The position numbers and the translations under genes were made by a program. From the NCBI GenBank assembly GCA_027490555.1, contig JAIXXW010000323.1, positions 1 through 8,686 on the forward strand: a stretch of DNA of 8,686 bases, read 5' to 3'. Shown piece by piece: positions 1-6,218 of this stretch. The first letter of the stretch is position 1, and the number at the start of each line of letters is the position of its first letter. A model generated the notes under the pieces. That model was not told the DNA's origin and ran no database searches. It worked only from the letters and a program-made list of their open reading frames with translations. This DNA comes from Comamonadaceae bacterium. GTDB taxonomy: Bacteria > Pseudomonadota > Gammaproteobacteria > Burkholderiales > Burkholderiaceae_C.

Positions 1-9
1 CACTTCACC

Positions 10-222
10 ATGCCTGAACCCACCATCTTGGTGCGCATCAACCAGGTGCCGCACACGCTGCCCCAAGGGGCCACCTTGGCCGATGCCATCGCGCGGGTGG
101 AGATCCGCCCGCCCTTTGCTGCCGCGGTCAATCTGCAGTTTGTGCCCAAACACGATTACCCGCATCGGCTGCTGCACAATGACGACCAGATCGAATTGAT
201 CGCCCCCATCACGGGGGGCTGA
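10..222 (+). CDS. thiS: ThiS sulfur carrier protein
   Basis: Small ubiquitin-fold protein (70 aa) that carries sulfur for the thiazole ring of thiamine. In the known pathway its C-terminal glycine is adenylated by ThiF and turned into a thiocarboxylate, which gives sulfur to ThiG. The sequence shows the family signature: a length near 65-70 aa, an N-terminal beta strand (ILVRINQV), a central PPFAAAVN segment, and an Ile-Thr-Gly-Gly C-terminus ending exactly at the stop codon. The stop lies 6 nt before thiG. Only 9 bases precede the ATG, so the ribosome site cannot be judged. One upstream frame closes with TGA at 15-17, so an upstream thi gene could overlap the thiS start by 8 nt; this is inference. 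The identification is firm from the Gly-Gly tail and the neighbour thiG. Confidence 0.95.
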   Translation: MPEPTILVRINQVPHTLPQGATLADAIARVEIRPPFAAAVNLQFVPKHDYPHRLLHNDDQIELIAPITGG

Positions 223-228
223 ACACCC

Positions 229-1035
229 ATGCACACGCCCACCCACTGTCCCGACCCGCTGCTGCTCTACGGCGAAAGCTTTGACAGCCGCTTGATGCTG
301 GGCACCTCGCGCTACCCATCCCCCAGCGTCTTGGTGCAAGCCATTGAACAATCCGCACCGGCCATGCTGACGGCCTCGCTGCGGCGGCAAACCGGCAGCG
401 GGGCTGAGGCCTCGCACAGCTTCTGGAACCTGCTGCGCCAGGCCCAGGTGCCGGTGTTGCCCAACACGGCCGGATGCCACAGTGTGCAAGAGGCCATCAC
501 CACCGCCGAGATGGCCCGCGAGGTTTTCGAGACCGACTGGATCAAACTCGAGCTGATCGGGGACGACTACACGCTGCAGCCGGACACCCTGAACCTGCCG
601 ACCGCAGCGGCCGCCCTGATCCAGTCGGGCTTCAAGGTCTTGCCCTACACCACCGACGACCTGGTGCTGTGCCAGCGCCTGGTGGATGTGGGTTGCCAGG
701 CCGTGATGCCCTGGGCAGCGCCGATTGGCACCGGCAAGGGCCCCATCAACCCGTATGCCCTGCGCACCCTGCGCGAGCGCCTGAATGTGCCCATGATCGT
801 CGACGCCGGGCTGGGCTTGCCCTCGCACGCCTGCCAGGTCATGGAGTGGGGCTACGACGGCGTGTTGCTGAACACGGCCGTGGCCCTGGCGCACGACCCG
901 GTGCGCATGGCGCAGGCTTTCTCGCAGGCGGTGCAGGCCGGTCGCGCCGCTTTTTTGGCCGGCGCGATGCAGGCGCAGGACCACGCCCAGCCCAGCACAC
1001 CGGTGCTGGGCACCCCTTTTTGGCACCAGGCATGA
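229..1035 (+). CDS. thiG: Thiazole synthase ThiG
   Basis: TIM-barrel enzyme (268 aa, a normal length for the family) that makes the thiazole phosphate moiety of thiamine from 1-deoxyxylulose 5-phosphate, dehydroglycine and ThiS thiocarboxylate in the cytoplasm. Visible family motifs are SRLMLGTSRYPS near residues 20-31, LPNTAGCHS near 77-85, and WIKLELIGDD at 104-113, where Lys106 is the expected Schiff-base lysine. The phosphate-binding loop MPWAAPIGTGKG is at 160-171, and VDAGLG and GYDGVLLNTAVA follow near 191-219. The loop has Trp where many ThiG proteins have Leu. The ATG is 6 nt after the thiS stop, with a G-rich but poor Shine-Dalgarno stretch at 213-218, so coupling to thiS translation is likely. 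The stop overlaps the thiE start as ATGA. Confidence 0.97.
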   Translation: MHTPTHCPDPLLLYGESFDSRLMLGTSRYPSPSVLVQAIEQSAPAMLTASLRRQTGSGAEASHSFWNLLRQAQVPVLPNTAGCHSVQEAITTAEMAREVFETDWIKLELIGDDYTLQPDTLNLPTAAAALIQSGFKVLPYTTDDLVLCQRLVDVGCQAVMPWAAPIGTGKGPINPYALRTLRERLNVPMIVDAGLGLPSHACQVMEWGYDGVLLNTAVALAHDPVRMAQAFSQAVQAGRAAFLAGAMQAQDHAQPSTPVLGTPFWHQA

Positions 1036-1979
1036 ACACCGCCCACGACATCGCACAGGCCCTGGTCCAGATTCACGCGGGCATGTTGGCCGGCGAGCCC
1101 CGCCACCAAGACCTGAGCCCACAAGACCTGGCCGCCTGGGATACGCCACACGCTGGCGTTTTGCTGGCTTGCCGTTGGCTGGGCTTTTTGGAGGCGGACG
1201 CGCAGTGCGTGGCCCGGGCCTGGCAAAAGCAGAGCCAGCGGACCGGGCATTTTTCACCCATCGACTGGCCCTGTTGGCCGCAAGACTTCGGCATCGACAC
1301 CGGCCCCCGGGCCAAGGCCTTCGCCCCCTGCCCCCCGGCCCTGGGCCTGTACGCTGTTTTGCCAGACGCGCAGTGGGTGGGCCGCATGGCCCAAGCGGGT
1401 GTCAAAACCTTGCAGCTGCGTTTCAAGTCTGCAGACCAGGACGCCATCCGCCTGGAGGTGCGCCGCGCCATCCAATCCGTGCAAGGCACAGACAGCCTGC
1501 TGTTCATCAATGACCACTGGCAAATCGCCATCGAAGAAGGCGCTTATGGCGTTCACCTGGGTCAAGAGGACATGGACGATGCCCCCCTGGAGACCATCCG
1601 GCAATCGGGCTTGCGCCTGGGGCTGAGCACCCATGGTTACGCCGAAATGCTGCGCGCCGATGCCGTCAGCCCCAGCTACCTGGCGCTGGGGGCGATTTTC
1701 CCGACCACCCTCAAGCAAATGCAAACCGCCCCCCAAGGCCTGTCGCGTCTGCAGGCCTATGCCCGCTTGATGCAACACCATGCGCTGGTGGCGATTGGGG
1801 GCATCGATGCACCGCGCTTTCCCGAAGTTTTTCGAACCGGGGTGGGCGCCATCGCGGTGGTGCGCGCCATCACCGGGGCCAGCCATCCGGAACAGGCCGC
1901 CCAAGCCTTGCGGGACCTGGTCGAAAATTTGCAAAAATCTGCGTCCCCCTCTCAAAACGGCCCCAAAACCAACCTATAA
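1032..1979 (+). CDS. thiE: Thiamine-phosphate synthase ThiE with N-terminal extension
   Basis: Joins the pyrimidine diphosphate and the thiazole phosphate to give thiamine phosphate, in the cytoplasm. The protein is 315 aa, while typical ThiE is about 210 aa. The catalytic TIM barrel occupies about residues 104-303. Visible active-site motifs are VKTLQLRFKS (124-133), INDHW with Asn160/Asp161, GVHLGQED with Asp180, LGLSTH with Ser199, the pyrophosphate loop IFPTTLKQ (222-229), VAIGGI (253-258) and GAIAVVRAI (272-280). Residues 1-103 form an extra domain, rich in Trp and Ala and with no obvious catalytic motif, which I do not recognise. The start was chosen because ATG 1032 forms an ATGA overlap with the thiG stop, and because no ATG lies close to the start of the barrel. 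The frame is open far upstream of 1032, but that part is a shadow of thiG. The last codon and stop contain the tRNA -10 hexamer. Confidence 0.93.
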   Translation: MNTAHDIAQALVQIHAGMLAGEPRHQDLSPQDLAAWDTPHAGVLLACRWLGFLEADAQCVARAWQKQSQRTGHFSPIDWPCWPQDFGIDTGPRAKAFAPCPPALGLYAVLPDAQWVGRMAQAGVKTLQLRFKSADQDAIRLEVRRAIQSVQGTDSLLFINDHWQIAIEEGAYGVHLGQEDMDDAPLETIRQSGLRLGLSTHGYAEMLRADAVSPSYLALGAIFPTTLKQMQTAPQGLSRLQAYARLMQHHALVAIGGIDAPRFPEVFRTGVGAIAVVRAITGASHPEQAAQALRDLVENLQKSASPSQNGPKTNL

Positions 1980-1980
1980 T
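1975..1980 (+). promoter_or_regulatory. Probable -10 element of the tRNA-Asn promoter
   Basis: A perfect TATAAT hexamer lies 10 nt before the first base of the tRNA and spans the thiE stop codon (TAA at 1977-1979). A start site about 7 nt downstream would leave a leader of only a few bases for RNase P to remove. The best -35 at normal spacing is TCAAAA at 1952-1957, a weak 3 of 6 match inside thiE. The position suits a tRNA promoter independent of thiE read-through. This is motif-based inference. Confidence 0.65.
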
Positions 1981-1990
1981 TGCAAGCTGT

Positions 1991-2066
1991 TCCTCAATAG
2001 CTCAGTCGGTAGAGCGCCGGACTGTTAATCCGTAGGTCCCTGGTTCGAGCCCAGGTTGAGGAGCCA
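1991..2066 (+). tRNA. tRNA-Asn (anticodon GTT)
   Basis: A full 76-nt cloverleaf can be folded by eye. The acceptor stem TCCTCAA (1991-1997) pairs fully with TTGAGGA (2056-2062), followed by discriminator G and an encoded CCA (2064-2066). The D stem is GCTC/GAGC (2000-2003 with 2012-2015). The anticodon loop CTGTTAA (2022-2028) holds GTT at 2024-2026, which reads AAC/AAU. The T stem is CCTGG/CCAGG around TTCGAGC (2044-2050). The outermost anticodon-stem pair is C2017/T2033, a mismatch, where E. coli tRNA-Asn has G-U. It sits between thiE and a strong terminator, so it is probably transcribed as a single-gene unit. No repeat of its 3' end or integrase nearby suggests use as an integration site. 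Confidence 0.98.
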
Positions 2067-2081
2067 AGTTTCAAAGAAATC

Positions 2082-2113
2082 AAAGGGCTGTGTGCACACA
2101 CAGCCCTTTTTTT
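2082..2113 (+). terminator. Intrinsic terminator after tRNA-Asn
   Basis: GGGCTGTGTG (2085-2094) is the exact reverse complement of CACACAGCCC (2097-2106). AAA at 2082-2084 can also pair with the first T residues, and a run of seven T (2107-2113) follows. The tip must open to a loop of about 4 nt (GCAC). This is a textbook rho-independent terminator, 16 nt after the tRNA CCA end, and should isolate the tRNA and any thi read-through from the SDR gene. Confidence 0.9.
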
Positions 2114-2188
2114 CATGGCCAATCTGCCCCACCCAGCCCTACAAGGTGCTGCGGAGCGGGGCCTGCGCCAGTTTGGGCTGTCACCTCT

Positions 2189-2243
2189 GCAGCAGACTGC
2201 AAGGCCGCAAGGCTGCTTCAATGGGCCCTGGCCGCCTGGGCCC
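2189..2243 (+). other. Possible structured leader upstream of the SDR gene
   Basis: The 164 nt between the terminator and the SDR start hold no gene I can support. Three small hairpins occur in tandem: GCAG-CAGA-CTGC (2189-2200), GCC-GCAA-GGC with a GNRA-type loop (2204-2213), and GGGCCC / GGGCCC (2223-2228 with 2238-2243, 9-nt loop). No T run follows, so they are not terminators. They may be a structured 5' leader or just GC-rich coincidence. No convincing promoter is visible. A Shine-Dalgarno CAGGAA (2267-2272) lies 5 nt before ATG 2278. Confidence 0.25.
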
Positions 2244-2277
2244 CAGGATCGGTTGAACCCCAACAGCAGGAAAGCAC

Positions 2278-3045
2278 ATGACACGCACACTCAAGGGCCA
2301 AGTGGCCTGGATCACCGGCGGCGGCAGCGGCATCGGATTGGCGGGTGCCGTGGAACTGGCCAAGGCCGGTGCGCATGTGGTGATCTCGGGCCGCAACCCC
2401 AGCACCAACGCCAGCGCCTTGGCACTGCTGCAGGGTCTGGGCAGTGCCGAGGCGGTGCTGCTGGATGTGGCGGACAAACAGGCGGTCCAGGCCACAGCCC
2501 AGGACATCCTGGCGCGGCATGGGCGCATCGACATCCTGGTCACCAGCGCGGGCACCAACGCCACCCAGCGCAATTTCGACGTGGTCAGCCCCGAAGCCTG
2601 GGACGATGTGGTGGCCATCAACCTCTCGGGCCTGTTTTATTGCGTGCACGCGGTCTTGCCCGCCATGCGCCAGCAGCAAGGCGGCCTGATCATCAACGTG
2701 TCCTCCTGGGCGGGGCTGTACGCCTCCAAGCTGACGGGCCCGGCCTACAACGCCACCAAACGCGCGGTGCTGGCCCTGACCGAGTCCATCAACATGGAAG
2801 AGTGCACGCATGGCATCCGCGCCACCTCGCTGCTGCCCGGCGAAGTGGCCACGCCCATCCTGGACAAACGGCCCGTGCCGCCCTCGGCCCAGCAGCGCGA
2901 GCGCATGGTGCAGGCAGAAGACATGGGCCAGGCCATCTTGTTTGTGGCGCAAATGCCAGCGCGTACCTGCATCAACGAACTGATCATCTCGCCCACCTTC
3001 AACCGCTTCTACACCGGCGGGCTGGAGACACCGGCCCCACGCTGA
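2278..3045 (+). CDS. SDR family NAD(P)-dependent oxidoreductase
   Basis: Classical short-chain dehydrogenase/reductase (255 aa), a soluble Rossmann-fold enzyme that oxidises an alcohol or reduces a ketone with NAD(P)H. The glycine-rich motif TGGGSGIG is at residues 13-20. Arg39 after the second beta strand (SGRN) hints at NADP(H). The adenine-binding aspartate is in LLDVAD (Asp63). The usual NNAG is TSAG at 89-92. The catalytic tetrad is Asn115, Ser143 (in NVSSWAG), Tyr157 and Lys161 (YNATK). PGEVATP at 187-193 is the usual post-catalytic Pro-Gly loop. The C-terminus ends in a short tail after residue 244. The start is supported by a purine-rich AGGAA just upstream. The stop is 10 nt before the DMT transporter, so the two are probably cotranscribed. 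The substrate cannot be told; annotations such as FabG or sorbitol dehydrogenase would be over-reading. Confidence 0.93.
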   Translation: MTRTLKGQVAWITGGGSGIGLAGAVELAKAGAHVVISGRNPSTNASALALLQGLGSAEAVLLDVADKQAVQATAQDILARHGRIDILVTSAGTNATQRNFDVVSPEAWDDVVAINLSGLFYCVHAVLPAMRQQQGGLIINVSSWAGLYASKLTGPAYNATKRAVLALTESINMEECTHGIRATSLLPGEVATPILDKRPVPPSAQQRERMVQAEDMGQAILFVAQMPARTCINELIISPTFNRFYTGGLETPAPR

Positions 3046-3055
3046 GCCCGGCGCG

Positions 3056-3940
3056 ATGAGCCAGCTTTTCAGCGACAGCGCCCGGCACCGCCGCATCGGC
3101 ATTGCGCTGATCACGGTGACCAGCTTGATGTTTGCCACGCTGGACGCCTCGGCCAAGTGGCTGGTGCTGACCCTGCCCGTGATGCAGGTGGTGTGGATGC
3201 GCTTTTTGACCCATGCGCTGTTTTCCATCGCGGTGTTTGCCCCGTCCTTGAAGGGCGATTTGCTGCGCTGGCGACACCCCCGTTTGCAGCTGCTGCGCGG
3301 CATGATGCTGGCGGCCATGACCGGCTTGAACTTCTGGGCCTTGCAGTATTTGCAACTGGCCGAGGTCGGGACCATGCAGTTTTCGGTGCCCATCCTGATC
3401 GCCTTGCTGTCGGCCTGGTGGCTGGGCGAGCGACTGGATGCCAAGCGTTGGCTGGCGATTGCGGTGGGCTTTGCGGGCGTGCTCATCATCATCCGGCCGG
3501 GCAGCCAGGGCTTTCACCCGGCGATCTTGCTGTCGGCGCTCAATGCGGTCTTGTATGCACTCTTCAACATGATGACGCGCCACCTGGCCAGCAGCGAAAA
3601 CCCGGCCACCACCCAGCTGACCTCGGCGGTGGTGGCCACCGTGGTGATGACCCCCGTGGCCCTGTGGCAATGGCAAAACCCGGCCACCGTGCTGGAGTGG
3701 GTCATCATGGCGCTGGCGGGCCTGTGCGGCGGCATTGGCCACTATTTTGTGGCGGTGGCCCACCGCTACGCCTCGGCCGCGGTGCTGGGGCCGTTTTTGT
3801 ACCAGCAGATCATCTACATGAGCTTGCTGGGCTGGCTGGTGTTCGCGCAGGTGCCCGACCTGGCGGTGGTGCTGGGGGCTGGGGTGGTGGTGGCCAGCGG
3901 CCTGTACCTGCTGTGGCGCGAGTTTCGGGGCCAACAGTGA
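3056..3940 (+). CDS. EamA/DMT-family transporter, ten helices
   Basis: Inner-membrane drug/metabolite transporter (294 aa) made of two EamA repeats of five helices each. Hydrophobic segments fall at about residues 14-36, 42-62, 77-96, 104-123, 131-147, 155-172, 184-204, 214-236, 240-263 and 268-288. The end of the first repeat carries the family pattern LGERLDAKRW...GFAGVLIIIRPG (123-149), and the second repeat matches it more weakly. The N-terminus is basic (ARHRR), which puts it inside the cell by the positive-inside rule. It starts 10 nt after the SDR stop with no clear Shine-Dalgarno, so translation may depend on coupling. Family members export or import amino acids, purines, riboflavin and other metabolites, and the substrate here cannot be assigned. 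The gene is followed by 131 nt with a weak bulged hairpin (3965-3988) and no T run. Confidence 0.93.
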   Translation: MSQLFSDSARHRRIGIALITVTSLMFATLDASAKWLVLTLPVMQVVWMRFLTHALFSIAVFAPSLKGDLLRWRHPRLQLLRGMMLAAMTGLNFWALQYLQLAEVGTMQFSVPILIALLSAWWLGERLDAKRWLAIAVGFAGVLIIIRPGSQGFHPAILLSALNAVLYALFNMMTRHLASSENPATTQLTSAVVATVVMTPVALWQWQNPATVLEWVIMALAGLCGGIGHYFVAVAHRYASAAVLGPFLYQQIIYMSLLGWLVFAQVPDLAVVLGAGVVVASGLYLLWREFRGQQ

Positions 3941-4060
3941 GCCACCCCGGCTTGCGTCAGGGGCCGGACAGCCTGGGCTCGCAGTCCGATCGGTGACACA
4001 CCGCCCGGCGTCCTGCGCCCAAGATGTGTGCCACGCGTGTTGCGCTTGGCTGTTGTTCAC

Positions 4061-4065
4061 AGGAG
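4061..4065 (+). promoter_or_regulatory. Shine-Dalgarno that sets the cyclase start
   Basis: AGGAG ends 6 nt before ATG 4072, an ideal spacing. The frame is open further upstream to an ATG at 4024, but that start has no ribosome site and would put the AGGAG inside the gene, so 4072 is preferred. Confidence 0.8.
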
Positions 4066-4071
4066 TCCTGC

Positions 4072-5133
4072 ATGTCTTCTTCACCCCGCTGGAAACAACG
4101 CCCACCGGGCTCGAATTGGGGCGATTTCGGGCCCGACGACCAATGCGGTCGCATGAACCTGTTGACGCCTGAGAAAGTGCTGCAGGGCATGCAAGAGGTG
4201 CGCACCGGGCTGACCTTCAACCTCAGCTTGCCGCTGGATTTTCCAGGTGGCAGTGTGCTCAACCCCCGGCGCATGCCACCCGTTTTGCGGCCCACCCTGC
4301 GCGAGGGCAAAGCCAATATGAATTACCAGCTGTGGTGCGACGACCCGGGCTGCACCGATGTGGTCTGCGACGACCTGGCGATCTTGCACCTGCAGTACAG
4401 CACCCAGTGGGACAGCCTGGCGCATGTGGGCTCGATGTTCGATGCCAACGGCGACGGCGAGCCCGAGCCGGTGTACTACAACGGTTTTCGCGCAGGCACC
4501 GACGTGGTGGGCCCAGCCAGCGGCGCTGGGGCTGGGATTTTTGGTTTTCCGCAGATCGCGCGCGAATCGACCTCCTCGGCCCAAGCCCTGGGCATCGAGA
4601 AAATGTCCGAGCGCTGCGTGCAGGGCCGCGCGGTGATGGTGGACCTGCATGCCCACATCGGCCGTGAGCGGGTGCGGGTCGGTTACGAGCTGCTGATGGA
4701 CATCCTGCAAAAAGACCAGGTACAGATCGAGCCGGGCGACATGGTGTGCCTGCACACCGGCTTTGCGCAGATGCTGCTGGAGATGAACAAGCAACCCGAT
4801 CCGCATGCGGTGGAAAACGCCTGCGCCGTGCTCGAAGGCCGCGACGAGCGGCTGCTGCAGTGGATCACCGACTCCGGCCTGGTGGCCCTGATCGCCGACA
4901 ACTACGCGGTGGAAGGCCTGCCCGCCACCCCCAGGCCCGGCAGCTGTGCGGCATTGCCACTGCACGAGCATTGCCTGTTCAAGCTGGGCGTGCACCTTGG
5001 CGAGATCTGGCACCTGACCCCCTTGGCGCAGTGGCTGCGCGCGCAGGGCCGCCACCGCTTTTTGCTCACCGCGCCCCCCTTGCGCCTGCCCGGTGCGATT
5101 GGCTCGCCGGCCACGCCGATCGCCACGGTGTGA
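4072..5133 (+). CDS. Cyclase family protein (kynurenine formamidase-like fold)
   Basis: Protein of 353 aa from the putative-cyclase superfamily (Pfam Cyclase), whose members include kynurenine formamidase and isatin hydrolase, metal-dependent enzymes that open or close amide or lactam-type bonds. Family features seen are GPDDQCGRMNLLTP near residues 20-33, the core QYSTQWDSLAHVG (108-120), DLHAHIG at 191-197, GDMVCLHTG at 222-230, DNYAVEG near 276-282, and the C-terminal HEHCLFKLGVHLGEIWHL (298-315). The standard metal motif His-x-Gly-Thr-His-x-Asp-x3-His reads Gln108-x-Ser-Thr-Gln112-x-Asp114-x3-His118, so two histidines are Gln while Asp114 and His118 remain. A Gln at the second position is, as far as I know, common in one branch of the family. 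No signal peptide is visible, so it is probably cytoplasmic. It lies 108 nt before a Bug binding-protein gene in the same direction, which suggests a shared catabolic role. Confidence 0.9.
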   Translation: MSSSPRWKQRPPGSNWGDFGPDDQCGRMNLLTPEKVLQGMQEVRTGLTFNLSLPLDFPGGSVLNPRRMPPVLRPTLREGKANMNYQLWCDDPGCTDVVCDDLAILHLQYSTQWDSLAHVGSMFDANGDGEPEPVYYNGFRAGTDVVGPASGAGAGIFGFPQIARESTSSAQALGIEKMSERCVQGRAVMVDLHAHIGRERVRVGYELLMDILQKDQVQIEPGDMVCLHTGFAQMLLEMNKQPDPHAVENACAVLEGRDERLLQWITDSGLVALIADNYAVEGLPATPRPGSCAALPLHEHCLFKLGVHLGEIWHLTPLAQWLRAQGRHRFLLTAPPLRLPGAIGSPATPIATV

Positions 5134-5241
5134 ACCCCGACCAGCGGCCGTTTGGCCTGCCCTTTCAGGGAATACCTTAGAGCCCGCGAGGGCCGCAACA
5201 CGCGATACTGTGGGTTTTTTTTGACGAAGGGGACCACCACC

Positions 5242-6210
5242 ATGAAATCCTGGGTATCTCGCGCAGCCTGCGCTGCTTTGGTGTCTTGCTTGCCGCTGTT
5301 GTCCTGGGCGCAAGCCTGGCCGACCAAGCAGCCGATCAAGTTGGTCGCGGTGTTCCCGCCGGGCGGCTCGGTCGACCAGGTGGCGCGCATTTTGTCGGGC
5401 CCCCTGTCTCAGCAACTGGGGCAAAGTGTCGTGGTCGAAAACAAGGGCGGCGCGTCGGGTGTGATCGGCACCGCCGGCGTGCTCAGCGCGCCGGCCGACG
5501 GCTACACCTTTGCGGTGGTGTTCGACACCCATGGTGTGAACCAGAGCCTGATGCCCAACATGCCCTACGACAGCAAGCGGGACCTGGTGCCCCTGGTGCT
5601 GGTGGGCACCTCGGCCATGATGCTGACCACCCACGCCGCCAGCGAATACAAGAGCTTTGCCGATGTGATCGCCGCGGCCAAAGCCAAAAAGAACGTGGCC
5701 TACGGCTCCATCGGCAACGGCAGCCTGGGCCATCTGGCCATGACCTTGATGGCCAAGAACGGCGGCCTGGAATTCAACCACGTGCCCTTCAAAGGCGGTG
5801 GCCCCTTGATGAACGACGCCATCGCCGGTCACATCCCGCTGACGATCGCTACCGTGTTCCTGAACAAGCCGCACATCGACAGCAAACGCCTGCGTCCCCT
5901 GGCGGTGACCTCGTCCAGACGCGTCGCGGAATTCCCGGATGTGCCGACCATCGCCGAAGCGGGCTTTCCAGGCTTTGAAGCACCGGCATGGTGGGCGGTG
6001 TTGGCATCGGCCAAAACACCGCCCGACATCGTCAAGCGCATGAACGAGGAATTGAACAAAGCCCTCGCCAACCCCGAAGTCTCCAAACGCCTGGAGGCGC
6101 AAGGCATCAGCATAGCGGGGGGCAGTGTGGAGCGCGCCAAGACCTTCATCGACGGCCAGCTCGACACCTGGGCCAAGGTGGTGCGCGAAAACGGCATCAA
6201 GCCGGACTGA
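5242..6210 (+). CDS. Bug-family tripartite tricarboxylate transporter binding protein
   Basis: Exported periplasmic solute-binding protein (322 aa, normal length) of the Bug/TctC family, which is greatly expanded in Burkholderiales. Residues 1-25 form a signal peptide: Lys2 and Arg7, a hydrophobic core, and an AQA cleavage site before WPTKQP. The mature part shows the family motifs VFPPGGSVDQVAR (37-49), VVVENKGGASGVIG (63-76), PADGYTF (84-90), YGSIGNGSLGHL and PFKGGGP. These line the closed ligand cleft, typically for carboxylates. No TctA or TctB membrane gene is in the window, so it is an orphan, which is usual for this family. The start at 5242 has AAGGGG (5227-5232) ahead of it and gives a proper signal peptide; the open frame upstream to 5152 would bury that peptide. 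A run of eight T (5215-5222) precedes the ribosome site without a good hairpin. The stop is 2 nt from the stop of the convergent gene. Confidence 0.94.
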   Translation: MKSWVSRAACAALVSCLPLLSWAQAWPTKQPIKLVAVFPPGGSVDQVARILSGPLSQQLGQSVVVENKGGASGVIGTAGVLSAPADGYTFAVVFDTHGVNQSLMPNMPYDSKRDLVPLVLVGTSAMMLTTHAASEYKSFADVIAAAKAKKNVAYGSIGNGSLGHLAMTLMAKNGGLEFNHVPFKGGGPLMNDAIAGHIPLTIATVFLNKPHIDSKRLRPLAVTSSRRVAEFPDVPTIAEAGFPGFEAPAWWAVLASAKTPPDIVKRMNEELNKALANPEVSKRLEAQGISIAGGSVERAKTFIDGQLDTWAKVVRENGIKPD

Positions 6211-6218
6211 GCTCAGTC
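6205..6218. repeat. Perfect 14-bp palindrome across two convergent stop codons
   Basis: GACTGAGCTCAGTC equals its own reverse complement. It is centred on the two bases between the TGA of the Bug gene and the TGA of the minus-strand cysteine-rich gene. Both proteins end in Asp encoded by GAC, which creates the symmetry. As RNA, either strand can form a 5-bp stem with an AGCT loop, and GCCG/CGGC (6201-6204, 6225-6228) could extend it past a 6-nt bulge. There is no T run, so a terminator role is only possible, not shown. Confidence 0.6.

Noticed and set aside
1..9. TPP riboswitch or upstream thi promoter
   Set aside because: Only 9 bases precede thiS, and the operon leader would be far upstream, outside the window.
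474..1031. Upstream extension of the thiE frame
   Set aside because: The frame is open but lies wholly inside thiG and gives Arg/Ala/Gly-rich low-complexity protein. The ATGA overlap marks the true thiE start.
2044..2066. tRNA 3' end as an attachment site for an integrated element
   Set aside because: No second copy of the tRNA 3' sequence, no integrase and no mobile gene were seen in the window.
2115..3059. Plus-strand frame of 314 codons overlapping the SDR gene
   Set aside because: It is repetitive Gly/His/Arg/Gln-rich protein in the wrong frame. The SDR frame carries all catalytic motifs.
2218..3492. Minus-strand open frame of 424 codons
   Set aside because: It is antisense to the SDR and DMT genes, whose motifs are unmistakable, and crosses their junction. 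No protein family signal is visible.
3965..3988. Hairpin after the DMT transporter gene
   Set aside because: CGGAC/GTCCG with a small inner stem can pair, but there is a bulge and no T run, so it is not called as a terminator.
5182..5222. Possible terminator between the cyclase and Bug genes
   Set aside because: GCCC-GCGA-GGGC (5182-5193) is only a 4-bp stem and the T run (5215-5222) starts 21 nt later, just before the Bug ribosome site. The parts are too far apart.
4081..6102. Very long minus-strand open frame (673 codons)
   Set aside because: It lies opposite the cyclase and Bug genes and continues through the space between them. It is His/Gln/Gly-rich with no domain, and the plus strand has clear family motifs. 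It is a product of GC-rich codon bias.
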